Below, in pieces: positions 44,193-55,400 of a stretch of 64,000 nucleotides of DNA; within the stretch, counting starts at the first letter, position 1, and each line of letters begins with the position of its first letter. The stretch comes from Lepiota brunneoincarnata. Its lineage: Eukaryota; Basidiomycota; Agaricomycetes; Agaricales; Agaricaceae. The notes under the pieces are model-generated. The model had not been told where the DNA came from. It did not search any database and worked only from the letters and a program-made list of their open reading frames with translations. The DNA is taken from positions 186,001-250,000 of the forward strand of contig JAEBUN010000035.1 in the NCBI GenBank assembly GCA_023014365.1, in the 5' to 3' direction. The position numbers and the translations under genes were made by a program.

Positions 44193-44853
44193 TGTCATAT
44201 CCATGCCAACTCAGAGTCTAATCATTTAAACTTTGGCTTCTCGACTCCACGTGTGTTCCACACAACAACCCTCTGCCCTCCGACTTGGCCCCGACCTGCT
44301 CCGACTGCAACCCACTGCCCCGATCACGCGACCACCTCCACACGTGCTGTGGTCACCTGACCCTCGGTGTCTCATACCCCCATCTCCATTTCCCGTCCGT
44401 AGTCAAGATACGTTATTAGTCTCCATACCTGTACCCGTTTCCATTCCATTTGTAATCCGTTTGTAATCTGTTTGTAACTAGATCGGTCTCCGCTTCGCTC
44501 CGCATGTAGCCAGTACAAGTCATAGTTCGTAAGGCTGGTAGTATATATACCGTAGGTACTTGGCTTGTACTCCTCAGTCTGATAATCGAATCGAGCAGCG
44601 GACCAGCTCCCTGTTCCCTATCCTCTCCTCTCTTCTGCCTCGCTCCGCTTTGGCTCCGACTTCCTGAAATACGGACTAGGACAGTAGGAGGGCACAGCAC
44701 ATAAGCTGAGGCCGCAAGTCCAAACCCCCGCCCGACGTACTCTGCCTCGGTCCCGAAGTCTACGTACTGACTTCGCCCTGTCCCCCGGTTACCTTATACC
44801 AAGGATACCACCCCGACCCTCCGCTTTGGTCCCAACCCGCACCGGCTCTAACA
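44193..44853 (+). repeat. Gyp-4 3' LTR
   Basis: 661 bp, TGTCATATCC ... GGCTCTAACA, preceded by the polypurine tract AAAGGGGGGGC at 44180-44190 and followed by ATTGG. Confidence 0.94.
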
Positions 44854-45279
44854 ATTGGGTGTTGCCTCCTGAACATTGGATGTTCTGTTCCATGGTCTGG
44901 TCATCATTATTGGACTCGCTATAGGCATAATACACCTGAGACAGCTGCTAGGTACATTCTTTTATGTTCAAATGCATTTGGTTTCATCAGGAAACTGCTT
45001 GTAAGGTCCCTTGATGTGACCGGAGTATACTTGATAGGCTATGTAGAGTCCTGAATCCCTCCAGAGAGCATTCTGATAGCTTGGTTCACTAAGCTTAGTG
45101 ATAATGAGCTGGTTTGAACACTTTTGAGGCTTGAATATCCTTATTTCGGTCAAACTGGCTACTATGGGACATAGTACCAATCCTCTATAAAGTTCTTTAA
45201 TGATATAGCCAATGATTCTATGTAGAGAATTGTTCTGGAGTACAGAATTCATGTATAGGTGTGAAATCAGCATATCACT
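44854..45279 (-). repeat. LTR-5, long form, right half of split copy
   Basis: Continuation of 35425-36202 beyond Gyp-4, including the U3 open frame (minus 45288-44968). It ends within two or three bases of the expected LTR terminus, fused to the GGGTAACA end of a Gyp-2 LTR. Confidence 0.75.
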
Positions 45280-45376
45280 GGGTAACAAAACACTAAGATA
45301 CTCTGCTGCTTATCTCTTGCTTGCCCTCTACTCTGCTGACATACTGAATATGTTGAGGTACTCTGTGTTATGGAAT

Positions 45377-45639
45377 ATGATGTTGTTGCCAATTGTGACA
45401 TTTTCTGTAGCCATTGCTATGTTCTTATCCTCCATCCTGCCCCTGCCAGCAGACCTGGCTCATCTATTGCTAGTGACCTTCATCACCATAGCTGTACTCT
45501 CAGCACACTGTATCCTTACAGTTGAACCCAAACTCATACATTGCTACTGCAATTGCTGTTGCATCAGATCTTGGAACTTGTACCTTGGTTTACAAGCCAT
45601 CCTCACCCAATTCTTCATACTTCTAGCAGTAATTGATCA
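45377..45639 (+). CDS. Gyp-2 leader membrane ORF, divergent copy
   Basis: ATG at 45377, open to the inversion breakpoint, beyond which the frame runs into reversed gag. Hydrophobic segments VAIAMFLSSIL, LAHLLLVTFITIAVLSAHCI and TQFFILLAVID; cysteine motif CYCNCCCIRSWNLYLG. Compared with copy 2 about half the residues differ, yet the length, the segment order and the C-rich/RSWNLY core are kept. That argues the frame was under selection before this copy decayed. The stop codon was lost in the inversion. Confidence 0.45.
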
Positions 45640-47247
45640 TGTTGGGGTGATTGTTGGGCATTCCAGTTTGGGAAACCAGGACAAGTGTTTTGTTGTCCAG
45701 GGAAGGGACAATTGGGGTTTCTCACAGGGCAAGGGGGATTTGTGTGCATTCCAGGGAAGCATCTTGCTTGAGAGGGTTGAGGGCATTTGCTAACCCAGCA
45801 ATCTTTGGCTCTGCATCAGAAGCATTCTTGGTTTTGGTTGGCCTTTATTTGTTGTCTGGTGACAATGGCATCTAACTCCAAGGAGTTTTGAAGGTCTTCT
45901 TTGGCATAGTCCAGTTGAGGGATTTCTGGGTAAGGGTCTTCATACCCTTCTTCCATTGTGGCATGGTCTATTTCCATGGCATGTGGGTCATGTGGTGTAA
46001 ATCATGGAGCATTACTCCTTTGGTAGAATTGTGCATAAGGCACATTGTTGTTTGGGTGGCTTGGTCCTCAGTTTGGTTGGTATTGGTTCCTTTGAGGGAA
46101 CATATTTCTGGGTGTGCCATATAGGGCATTAATGCATCAGAAATTGTTATTGAGTTTATTGGCTTGGGTATACCAAGTGGTGATAGTGGTTGGGGGGTTT
46201 TCTGATTTGTCAATTTTCATAGCAATCCAGTGATTGATTGCTTTGCAGTATAGATCAATTAAGGCACAATCTTCAGTGAGTCCGGACTGGCAGACAAGCT
46301 CCTTGAACTGAGCATTGAACTCAGTCATTGGTTTACCTGCTTGGTGCAGGGTTTAGAGTTTGGTATGTGCATACACATGTTTGTCTGCCAGGGTGAAGTT
46401 GGTTCTGAGTTGGGCAGTGAAGTTGTCCCATGTTTCCATAGCTATTGGTTGTCCTGCTTGTGTTTGAGCATTTCTCTCATGGAGGTACTGTCTGGCCCAG
46501 GCTCAGGCATCTCCTGATTGCATTGTCAAGAGGACAAATAGGGTCCTGGTGAGATCGGTGTTGTAGGTGGTTTGATTGGCAAGTACATAGACTCCACATT
46601 GGAAGATCCAATCTTCAAATAGTCTTCTACTTCCATTGAAGGCAATAGGTTTGAGAAGGCCTAGTTCTTTTGGGGTTTGTGCAGCCATTTGTATTTGTCC
46701 AGGTGGCAGTGATTGTGGAGGTGGTGTGGGGGGTACCAGTAGGGCTAAGGGTTGTATATCGGGTTCTGATTTGTTGTCATCTGTGATGTAGATGTCTGAG
46801 TTGTCATCTACTGGGATTTTTCCTAAGTTGAGTTTGACAAAAGCTTCATATCTTGTAAGGAGGTTTTCTTCAGAACTTGTGAGTTCTCTTGGTTGTTGTA
46901 CAGCATGTTGGAGTCTTTTGATTTCATGGTCAGTGAGTTGGATTGCGATGATATCACATTTTTCTTGTTCTTTGCATTGTCTTTGTCTTTCAGCTAGTGC
47001 AGCAGAGACACTTGATGATGTTGGGTTACTTGTAATGATTTGGGTAGATGTTGATGCATGTGGAGTAGGTGAATCAAATGAGGAAGGAGGATAAAATGGT
47101 GATGGTGTTTGTGTGGGTGTGGGATTTCTTCTTGGATCAGGGTTTTGTATTCCTGGTCCTGAGATTCTGCTTCTTGATTTGGGAGGAGGGGGTGATGGGG
47201 ATTCTCACACTGAGAATTTCTTTGGTGGTGTGGTGGCAGTTGTCTAG
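45640..47247 (-). pseudogene. Inverted gag segment of Gyp-2 copy 3
   Basis: Complement of the full element's 16146 to about 17797. Minus-strand pieces include PKELGLLKPIAFNGSRRLF near 46660 and FNAQFKELVCQSG near 46310. The reversed zinc-knuckle region lies near 45840-45790. Flanking sequence on both sides is forward Gyp-2. Stops are frequent. Confidence 0.85.
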
Positions 47248-48830
47248 CATCTCAGATGCACCAAATGGTCAATGACCTCAACCCTGAACTCCAACAAGAG
47301 CTCCACTCTGTACTAGCTGAAGACCTGGAGATATGTCCCTTCCAGGATTTTTGAAACAGAACACAGACCAATGTGCCCCTGCTTGTTCCCAGAAGGACTC
47401 TATATATTCTCACTCTCAGAAGGACACTTTCTCAATAAATTCTGTACAACTACAACTCTCCCTGAATAAACAATCTCTCTACTTACACATCAAGATTTGG
47501 AGTGAACAGACATCAAAACCTGTGGCCATCACCACCCTGATAGACTCAGGAGCCCAAGGGAACTTTATCTCCCACAAAGTTGTTGAACAACATGGTTATC
47601 AAACTAAACAGCTGGACCAACCTATCCCTCTCAGCAACATTGACAGAACTGACAATCAACATGGCAAGATCCATGAATATATCAAAATCAAGACCATCAT
47701 TGATGGAAGAGATTGCATGCTAGAAGCATATGTCACAAATACCAGTGAGAAAGACCTCATCATTGGATTTCCCTGGTTGGAACAATACAACCCCAACATC
47801 AACTGGAAAACCAAGACATTCTCTTGGAAACCCCAAATCAATCACCAAGACTTCTCCAAACTCCTCAGAACCCTATGACAACCTGTTAAACTCAACTCAA
47901 TCACCATGGAAATAATGGCTGGAAAAACCTCCCAACCCAAAGACAACCCAGAAGAATATATCAACCTTTCAAATGTTGACCTTGACACCTGCTCTTTAGA
48001 AAGAGAAATGAATCCAATGCTTCTAACCCCATTAGAAGTAAATGCCAAAGCTACACATGCCACAATGCTCCACAATGAACAACATGACCTGACAAAATTA
48101 CCAAACCAAAAAGGAAAACAACCAGAATTGAACAAGGAACCACCTGAGATCCCTCAGAGATTCACCTGATGGGCTAAAATATTCAACAAGAAAGCCTCCA
48201 AACAATTCCCACCATCAAGAATGATTATGAAATTGAACTAAAACCAACATTCAAAGAAAAATTGATGAAACCTTATCAAGTGGCACCTGCTAAAGAAAAA
48301 GCACTCAAAGAATTCATAGACAAAAACCTCTGAAAAGGATACATCCACTCCTCAAAATCCCCTATGGCATCACCCTTCTTCTTTGTTGCCAAGAAAAGAG
48401 GAGACCTCTGACCCTGCCAAGACTATCATTATCTAAATGATCACACTATCAAAAATGCCTACCCAATCCCCATGATCTCCTCTATCATGAATAAACTCAA
48501 AGGAGCTAAGTACTTCACTAAGCTCAGCGTCCACCTAGGATACAATAACATCAGAATCAAAGATGGCAACCAATGGAAAGCAGTGTTCAAGACTCCTATG
48601 GGTCTTTTCATACCAACTGTAATGTTTTTCAGACTTTGCAACAGTCCCACGAGGTTCCAACATATGATGGACACACTATTCTCTGAAATAATGGAGAAAG
48701 GAGGAATCATCATCTATATGGATGATATCCTAATTTATGGTAAAACCCAGGAAGAAACTGACCAACTTATGGAAAAAGTACTGCAAATCTTACAGGAAAA
48801 TGACTTCTACCTCAAAACAGAGAAATGCAA
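47248..48830 (+). pseudogene. Gyp-2 copy 3 protease and RT (first part)
   Basis: Resumes forward at ATCTCAGATG of late gag. Protease frame 47333-47878 contains LIDSGAQGNF and DLIIGFPWLEQYNPNINW. RT contains YMDD near 48718-48729. TGA/TAA stops occur near 47876, 48169, 48330 and 48410. At 47588 it has CAA where the full element has TGA, both explained by an ancestral CGA. Confidence 0.8.
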
Positions 48831-50666
48831 TGAAATGCAGATTACTTTACAATATTGAAAACAAAGTTCATTAACAAGTTCGCTAATTCTGACTTTATAA
48901 GTTTGTGGGGGAGAGGTTGTCACAGATCTCCAGAAATATATTCAATTCTAATGTTTTTAGGGTTTTGGTGAGTTATTCTCTTAATCTCCAACTAGACAGA
49001 CAGTTGTCCTATCTGAATACAAGGGGAACCTTGATGGTTGTTACTATATAATATGTTAACTAATATCTTCACAATTCGATAAGTCAGGCAAAATGCAAGC
49101 TTTCACAATCAGTGAACCTCCATAGACCTAGTAGACAATGTGTTCTAACAGGCCCTAGTGTATTACGTCCTTTTCTCTTGACAATACTATAAATTACACT
49201 ACCTAGCAAGACAAGCTTTTGACAAGCTCCTGCAGTAAGTGTCTTTAAGCTAGTAGGCCTAGCGGACAGCATTATCTAATGGGCCCTAGCACACTACAGC
49301 TTCTGAACAATGCAATAAAACTTTATACTACTCAGCGAGACAGGCTTTTGGCAAGCTCCTGCAGTAAGTATCTTTAAACTAGATAGACCTAGTGGACAGC
49401 ATTTTCAATGGGCCCTAGCATACTATGTTCACTTCTCAATTAAACAGCTCTACAATTCAATGGTATACTTCTGAGGCAAGGCCTCTAAGAGGAACCCAAA
49501 GAAACAGGAGTTAGTGAACTTTCTACTTAAGAACAGAAGAGTCATATCAACTTATATTCAGCTCTCGAGTCAAGCAGAAGGGTCTGTCAATATCTCAATC
49601 ATTTCAAAGGGTCTGGTTTTTAAGAGTATAACTCTTTTAAGTCTCCGATGGTCTATGACCAAAGAAAATCATGTAAAATTGCTTTGTATTCCTATCCTAA
49701 TCAACCATACAGTCAGGGGGGGAACTAGGCAAGCGGTTTCTTGCCTCCCATGTAATTTACAGATGAGTTTTTATAACAATATACAATTAACTTATGGGTA
49801 TACCTGAAACAAGCCTTCAGCTTCATCATTTAGGAGCATCATTCTAGGAGTTCCAATATCAGTGACATAATTTGCTCTCAGGAACTTGCTCCCTAAGTGC
49901 CTGGTTATTTATATCACAGCCAATCAGAGTAGTGAGTTTCCTTGCTAACCCTTATCTAAGGGTTTTTTATCTCTGTCTTGGATTCTCCACACCCAGGTTC
50001 TCAACCCTAATGTCCTAAAAGTTCACTTCCATAGTCTTTAGGTAGTAAACTAATATTAGAATTAGCTTGTTTCATTCTTATCAATCTTTATTTTCTAGTC
50101 CATCATTTCTGGTCTCTTTTGTTACTCAGAGGGAGCATCTGTCCCTGAGTATACTCTTGGATACCCCCATCTGATCTTTTATCTTTCAATACCATCAGAG
50201 CTGTTCCAAGGGAACATCCTTACCAGGAAATTAGCTAATTTCTAGATTCTCTTGTCAAGATTTGCTTCCAGAACCTGTTACTATGGCTAGGTACCATCTG
50301 AAGGTCATAAGCATTACAACTCATCTGCTTTCTAGGGCAGAGGCAAAGAAATGGGTCTTTTGTGTAGTCTTGAGTATCTTAACTAATATCTTAGTTAACA
50401 TGGTATTGGATACAATGCTCGGGTACATTCATACCAGAGTCATTCTTCCATAGCCTTATCACTAATAACTTAGTTAACAGCACATTTTTACTTGTCTGGG
50501 TGTTCTGCTTCTGTTTCTGAGATGTCTGCCTTCACATATTTTAGATAGTATTCTAATCTCTCACACCCCAGTGTCTGACTATGGCCATATACTCATATTA
50601 TTCAGTATTGGATAGTTACTTTATTAGCTAGTGATTTCACAAATGAAATGATTTTGCAGTGCAACA
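48831..50666 (-). mobile_element. Solo-6, copy 1 (LTR-like unit)
   Basis: 1,836 bp, plus-strand ends TGAAATGCAG ... GTGCAACA, flanked by GCAA on both sides (48827-48830 and 50667-50670). It is the complement of the unit at 53712-55575. A ~129-bp tandem repeat with CTCCTGCAGTAAG and GGGCCCTAGCA lies at about 49100-49440. No coding frame. TG...CA ends, TATA box and polyadenylation signal in copy 2 suggest a long solo LTR. No internal partner is in the window. Confidence 0.65.
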
Positions 50667-51660
50667 GCAACTTCAACAAACAACAACTTGAACACCTTGG
50701 CATGATCATCATACCAGACAAAATCAAAATGGACCCTGGAAAACTCAAGGGAATAGAAGACTGGCCAGTGCCAAAAACAGTCTGATACATTTGGAAATTC
50801 ATCAGATTCTGTAACTTCTACCAGAAGTTCATCTGCAGTTACTCCCATGACACCAAACCCCTTAACCAACTCCTATCCAAATCAACCAAATTTGAATGGA
50901 AAGAAGAACAACAAAAAATGTTCAAAATGCTCAAGAACAAATTCTTAAAAGAGCTGGTACTCCTCATGCCCAACTCCACAAAAACCCTTCAAAATGCTTC
51001 CATATTTGCATCAGGAGCTGTCCCATATCAACATGACATCCATGGAATATGGAAACCCATATTGTTTTATTCAAAGACATTCAGACCAGTGGAACACAAC
51101 TATGACATTTATGACAGGGAACTCCTTGCTATTATCCAAGCCCTCAAAGAATGGTGCCACTACCCCCTTGGCAGCCCCTATACCATTTGTATCAGAATGG
51201 ATCACCAAAACCTCACATATTGGTGTAAACCCCAGAAAATCAACTGCCAACAAGCATGATGGGTCCAAACCCTTACTGACTACAACTTCAAATTAGAATA
51301 CATCCCAGGGTCAAAGATCCCTGCACCAGACACTCTATCAAGACATCCAGACTACATCCCTGATGAGGATAATGATAACGAAGATGTCACCATGCTTCCA
51401 GACAACCTCTTTGTTGCCACAGCCAACTTACATAGAAGATCAAAACATGATCACAGTACTCCCAGAACACCTCTTCATTGCCACCATTGATATGGAACTT
51501 CAAGAAAGAATAACAGAATCACCTAAATATGATGCTAGAACCACCAAAGCATTCAAATTCCTCAAAGAATCCCATCTTAATACTGCCAATAAAGACTTTG
51601 GAACAGTCCCGACCCCAAATGGTCCACTCCTCACATTCCAAGAATGTGTCATCATTCCAA
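50667..51660 (+). pseudogene. Gyp-2 copy 3 RT end, RNase H and integrase start
   Basis: RT thumb near 50700-50900, RNase H with FASGAVPYQHDIHGIWKPI near 51003 and RMDHQNLTYW near 51195. Then the acidic connection and the first part of the integrase (frame 51363-51689). Similarity to the full element stops at 51660, after the equivalent of 20419. Confidence 0.75.
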
Positions 51661-51985
51661 CTTTGTGTAGAATAACTAAGTCTCAGTAGCTCATAACACA
51701 AGTACTATATATTCTATACCTGTAGAATAACTAAGTCTAACATAGGCATAAGTATCATAGTGGGAAAAACATGAGAAGACTCTACTTACCTCAGTAGCTT
51801 GTAATGCAAGTACTGAGGTGTCTAATGGCAGGCTGGTAGATATATACACTACCGACAAATATCCATAAATGGGCAGAAATATGCCCAGTGTTGACAAACA
51901 ATGTACAAACAAAAGAATCCCTAAATGGGATATGTCGTGGAAAGCTTGACATGAGCTTGCTAGCTCAACACTTTGCTCTACCACT
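51661..51985. other. Foreign 325-bp stretch replacing integrase
   Basis: Replaces about 1.35 kb of integrase and chromodomain. It contains a 32-bp inverted repeat around 51786-51819 (ACCTCAGTAGCTTG ... GTACTGAGGT) and a related sequence near 51693. No coding frame or known element recognised. Confidence 0.4.
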
Positions 51986-52370
51986 AAATGTACTCAAAGA
52001 TGTCCATGAACAACCTCAACCTCATCTGCCCTCAATCCACTCCCCCCTTCTCCTCTTCTTCCTCCACCTCTTCAGTTGTTATCATCAATGATCCCAATGT
52101 CAAAAGAAATTCCCTAACTCCAATCCCAAGGTCATGTCCATTCACACCCTCCAATCCCCTTCACCAATATCAGAGATGAAACTCCTGATCCCAATGCTAC
52201 ACCTGAACCAGAACCAGTAGCTGCCTTACCCATCAGTTTCCACACAGCTGGAGTAAAGAACTTGGAACCAAGCACAACTAGTGTAGAAGACTTACAAACA
52301 ATCGCCTCCACCCAATTCCTCACCAACAAAGGCAACAACCATCCCTTCTTGACCTCTTACCACCACCACT
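51986..52370 (+). pseudogene. Gyp-2 copy 3 ORF3 remnant
   Basis: Resumes at the equivalent of 21764 (AATGTACTCAAAGATG). Shared words with the full element: DETPDPN and HTAGV. It cannot be followed past about 52370, where the LINE begins. The right half with the zinc knuckles is missing. Confidence 0.5.
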
Positions 52371-52424
52371 GTTTTTTGAAAGCTTGTGTGGCAGTCTTTG
52401 GACCCTCTAGGGATCTTCTTCAGC

Positions 52425-55400
52425 ATGTCTATGCCCTCTTCACCAACCCCTGGTGCTCTTTTTCCCCCTCCCTCCTCTCCCTCACTCCCTGGACCCACAA
52501 CCCCTCCTGATGATGTGGCACTTTTTCCTTCCCTCCCTCAGCCTGTCTCAACTGGGGACCCTAGGCCTTTTAAGAGGTCTAGGAACCTCTTTGAGAATCC
52601 TGAGTTTCAGGCCTCTGCCCCCTCTGGTCAGCTCTCTACAGCTGATTCTCCTACCACCCCTAAGGCTGTTCTGCCTCTGCCCCCTGCCTCTCCCAATCCC
52701 TTTGTGGTGGGCCAGGGCACTCTTCCTAGTCTGTCTGGCTCCTCCAGTATCCCTTAGGATGGTTCTGCCCCCCTCTCTGCCCCTCTTCCCCCCCAGCCAC
52801 CTGCAGGTAGCCCCCTGGTCCATTCTCAGCCTACCTGCCCATCCTCTCTCCCTGGCTGCTCCCCTACCCCCCCTGTACTTGTGCAGGCTGCCTCATCTGG
52901 TCCCTCTGGTCCCTCTGGGTCCTTTCTGGATGTCTCTGTCCCTGGTTTGGTCTCTGGTTCTGTCTCTGGCTTGGTCTCTAGCTCTCTTCCTGGCTCTGGC
53001 TCTCATCCCTCCACTCCCTGCCCCTCCTGGGCTGACATTCCTGCTCCTTCTGCCCCTCCTGGCACTCCCTGGAGTCAGATGGTCCCTCTTTCCACACCTG
53101 TCTCCCTTCCTGGTCTGGACAGCACCTTTGAGGATGACTCAAGGGCTGCTGAGTTCTCTCTGGCTGCTATTGCTTCTTGATTCTCTGCTCATAAGGCTAG
53201 GCTCTTGACCTCTTCTGGCTTCTCCTCTCTTTCTGGCCTGGATCCACTGCTTCAGGTAGTGGTGGAGTTGGGACTGGATGGTAAGTTGATGGATAGGTTG
53301 AACCAGTTAGTAACCAGGCATTGCACTCTTCTAGGAGGTGTTTTGGCATCTTCTCACTCTCTGACTCAAGCCCCAGGGCTTGACTTGTCAACTCCTGGTG
53401 TGGGGGGCCCTGTGCCTCCCACTGCAAGTCTGGGTACTGGGTTGTTCACCTTCACCTCCCCAAGTGTCCCCCTGGTCAACAAGCTGGATCAGCACAGGAG
53501 CAAACCACATAAGTGGAGGCCTGCTAAGGCTATACCTGCTCCTGCTGCTGCACCTTGTGCCACTGGGGCTCCATCTTCTGGTCTACTGGCAACAAGTGGT
53601 TTACTATCTGTTGTACCTCCTTTGGCAGGTGGTTTATCATCTGCCAGAATACCTTCTACTAGCCTCCCTTCTTCCCTTCCTCCTCCTCCTCCCTTAGCTA
53701 CTCAGCCCCGGTGTTGCACCACAAAATCATTTCATTTGTGAAATCACTAGCTAATAAAGTAACTAACTCTCTGTTACTGAATAATATCAGTATATGGCCA
53801 TGGTCAGACACTGGGTGCAAGAGATTTAGAATACTATCTAAAATATGTGAAGGCGGACATCTCAGAAACAGAACCAGAACACCCAGACAAGTAAAGGTGA
53901 TGTTAACTAACTTATTGGTGATAAGGCTATGGAAGAATGACTCTGGTATGAATGTACCCGAGCATTGTATCTGATACCATGTTAACTAAGATATTAGTTA
54001 AGATACTCATGACTGCACAAAAGACCCATTTCTTCGCCTCTGCCCTAGAAAGTGGACCAGTCGCAACACCTATGTCATCCGGATAGTACCTAGTCATAAT
54101 AACAGGTCCAGGAGTGAATCTTGACAAAAGAATGTAGGGATTAGCTAATGCCCTGACAAGAATGTCCCCTTGGAATGGTTCTGATGATATTGAAACCTAA
54201 GGGATCAAATAGGGGTATCCCAGAAGGTACTCAGGGAAGGATGCCCCCTCATAGAAACAAAAAGAGATCAGAAATGATGAACTAGAAAATGAAGATTGAT
54301 AAGAATAGAATAAGCTAATTAACTCTAGTGTTAGTCTACTACCTGAAGACTATGGAAGTGGACTTTAGAACATTAGGGTTGAAAACTCAGGTGTGGAGAG
54401 TCAAAGAATAAAATAAAAAACAATAGATAAACATTAGTGAGGAAATTTGCTAACCTGGCTGGCTGTGATATAAATAGCCAGGCACCTAGGGAGCAAGCCC
54501 CTGGGAGCAAATTGATGTCACTGATATCAGAACTCCTAGAATGATGCTCCCAAATGATGAGGAGACAATAAAATGATGAAGCTGAAGGCTTGTTTCAGGT
54601 ATACCCATAAGTTAATTGTATATTGTTATAAAAACTCGTCTGTAAATTACATGGAAGGCAAGAAACTGCTTGCCTATTTCCCCCCCCCTGATTGTATGAT
54701 CAATTAGGATAGGAATATAAAGCAATTTTACGCGATTTTCTTCGGTCATAAGACCACCAGAGACTTAAAGAGTTATACTCTTTAAAACCAGACCCTTTGA
54801 AATGATTGAGATATTGACAGACCCTTCTGCTTGACTTGAGAACTGAATACAAGTTGCTATGCCTCTTCTGTTCTTAAGTAGAAAGTTCACTAACTTCCGT
54901 TTCTTTGGGTTCCTCTTAGAGGCCTTGCCTCAGAAGTATACCATTGAATTGTAGAGCTGTTTAATTGAGAGGCAAACATAGTACACTAGGGCCCATTGAA
55001 AACACTGTCCACTAGGTCTATCTAGTTTAAAGATACTTACTGCAGGAGCTCACTAGAAGCCTGTCTCACTGAGTAGTATAAAAGTTTTATTGCCTTGTTC
55101 AGAAGCTGTAGTGCACTAGGGCCTGTTAGATAATGCTGTCCACTAGGCCTACTAGCTTAAAGACACTTACTGCAGGAGCTTGTCAAAAGCCTGTCTTGCT
55201 GGATAGTGTAAATTTACAGTATTGTCAAGAGAAAAGGACATAGTACACTAGGGTCCGTTAGAACACATTGTCTGCTAGGTCTACGGAGGTTCACTGATTG
55301 CGAAAGCTTGCATTTTGCCTGACTTATTGAATCATGAAGATATTAGTTAACATATTATATTGTAATGATCATCAAAGTTCCTATTGTATTCAGATAGAAC

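Larger units (their letters stand above)
36203..44853 (+). mobile_element. Gyp-4, full-length chromodomain Ty3/gypsy element with antisense gene
   Basis: 8,651 bp, LTRs of 642 and 661 bp, duplication ATTGG at 36198-36202 and 44854-44858. Order: LTR, self-priming site, gag, inserted short LTR-5, protease, RT, RNase H, integrase, chromodomain, antisense gene, polypurine AAAGGGGGGGC, LTR. It has four clear lesions in gag-pol plus the LTR-5 insertion. The LTRs differ by about 15 transitions, mostly at CpG, and a 19-bp indel near the 3' end. CpG-rich compared with its surroundings, so relatively young. Confidence 0.95.
45280..52370 (+). mobile_element. Gyp-2 copy 3, rearranged
   Basis: Starts with only the last 8 bp of a Gyp-2 LTR (GGGTAACA), then the leader and priming site. 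The gag segment is inverted (45640-47247). Protease and RT follow forward, a Solo-6 unit is inserted at 48831-50666, then the rest of RT and RNase H, a 325-bp foreign stretch in place of most of the integrase, and a remnant of ORF3. No LTR remains on either side. CpG is heavily depleted relative to the full element. Confidence 0.85.

Noticed and set aside
44416..44700. Antisense ~95-codon frame conserved in three Gyp-4 LTR copies (also 36426-36710 and 26010-26312)
   Set aside because: It runs through the TATA and priming sequences, which already constrain the DNA, and the copies are too similar to show codon-level selection.
52453..53208. 251-codon Leu/Pro-rich frame over LINE ORF1
   Set aside because: Frame +1 shadow of the Pro/Ser-rich ORF1; the ORF1 frame continues across the Solo-6 insertion and leads to zinc knuckles.
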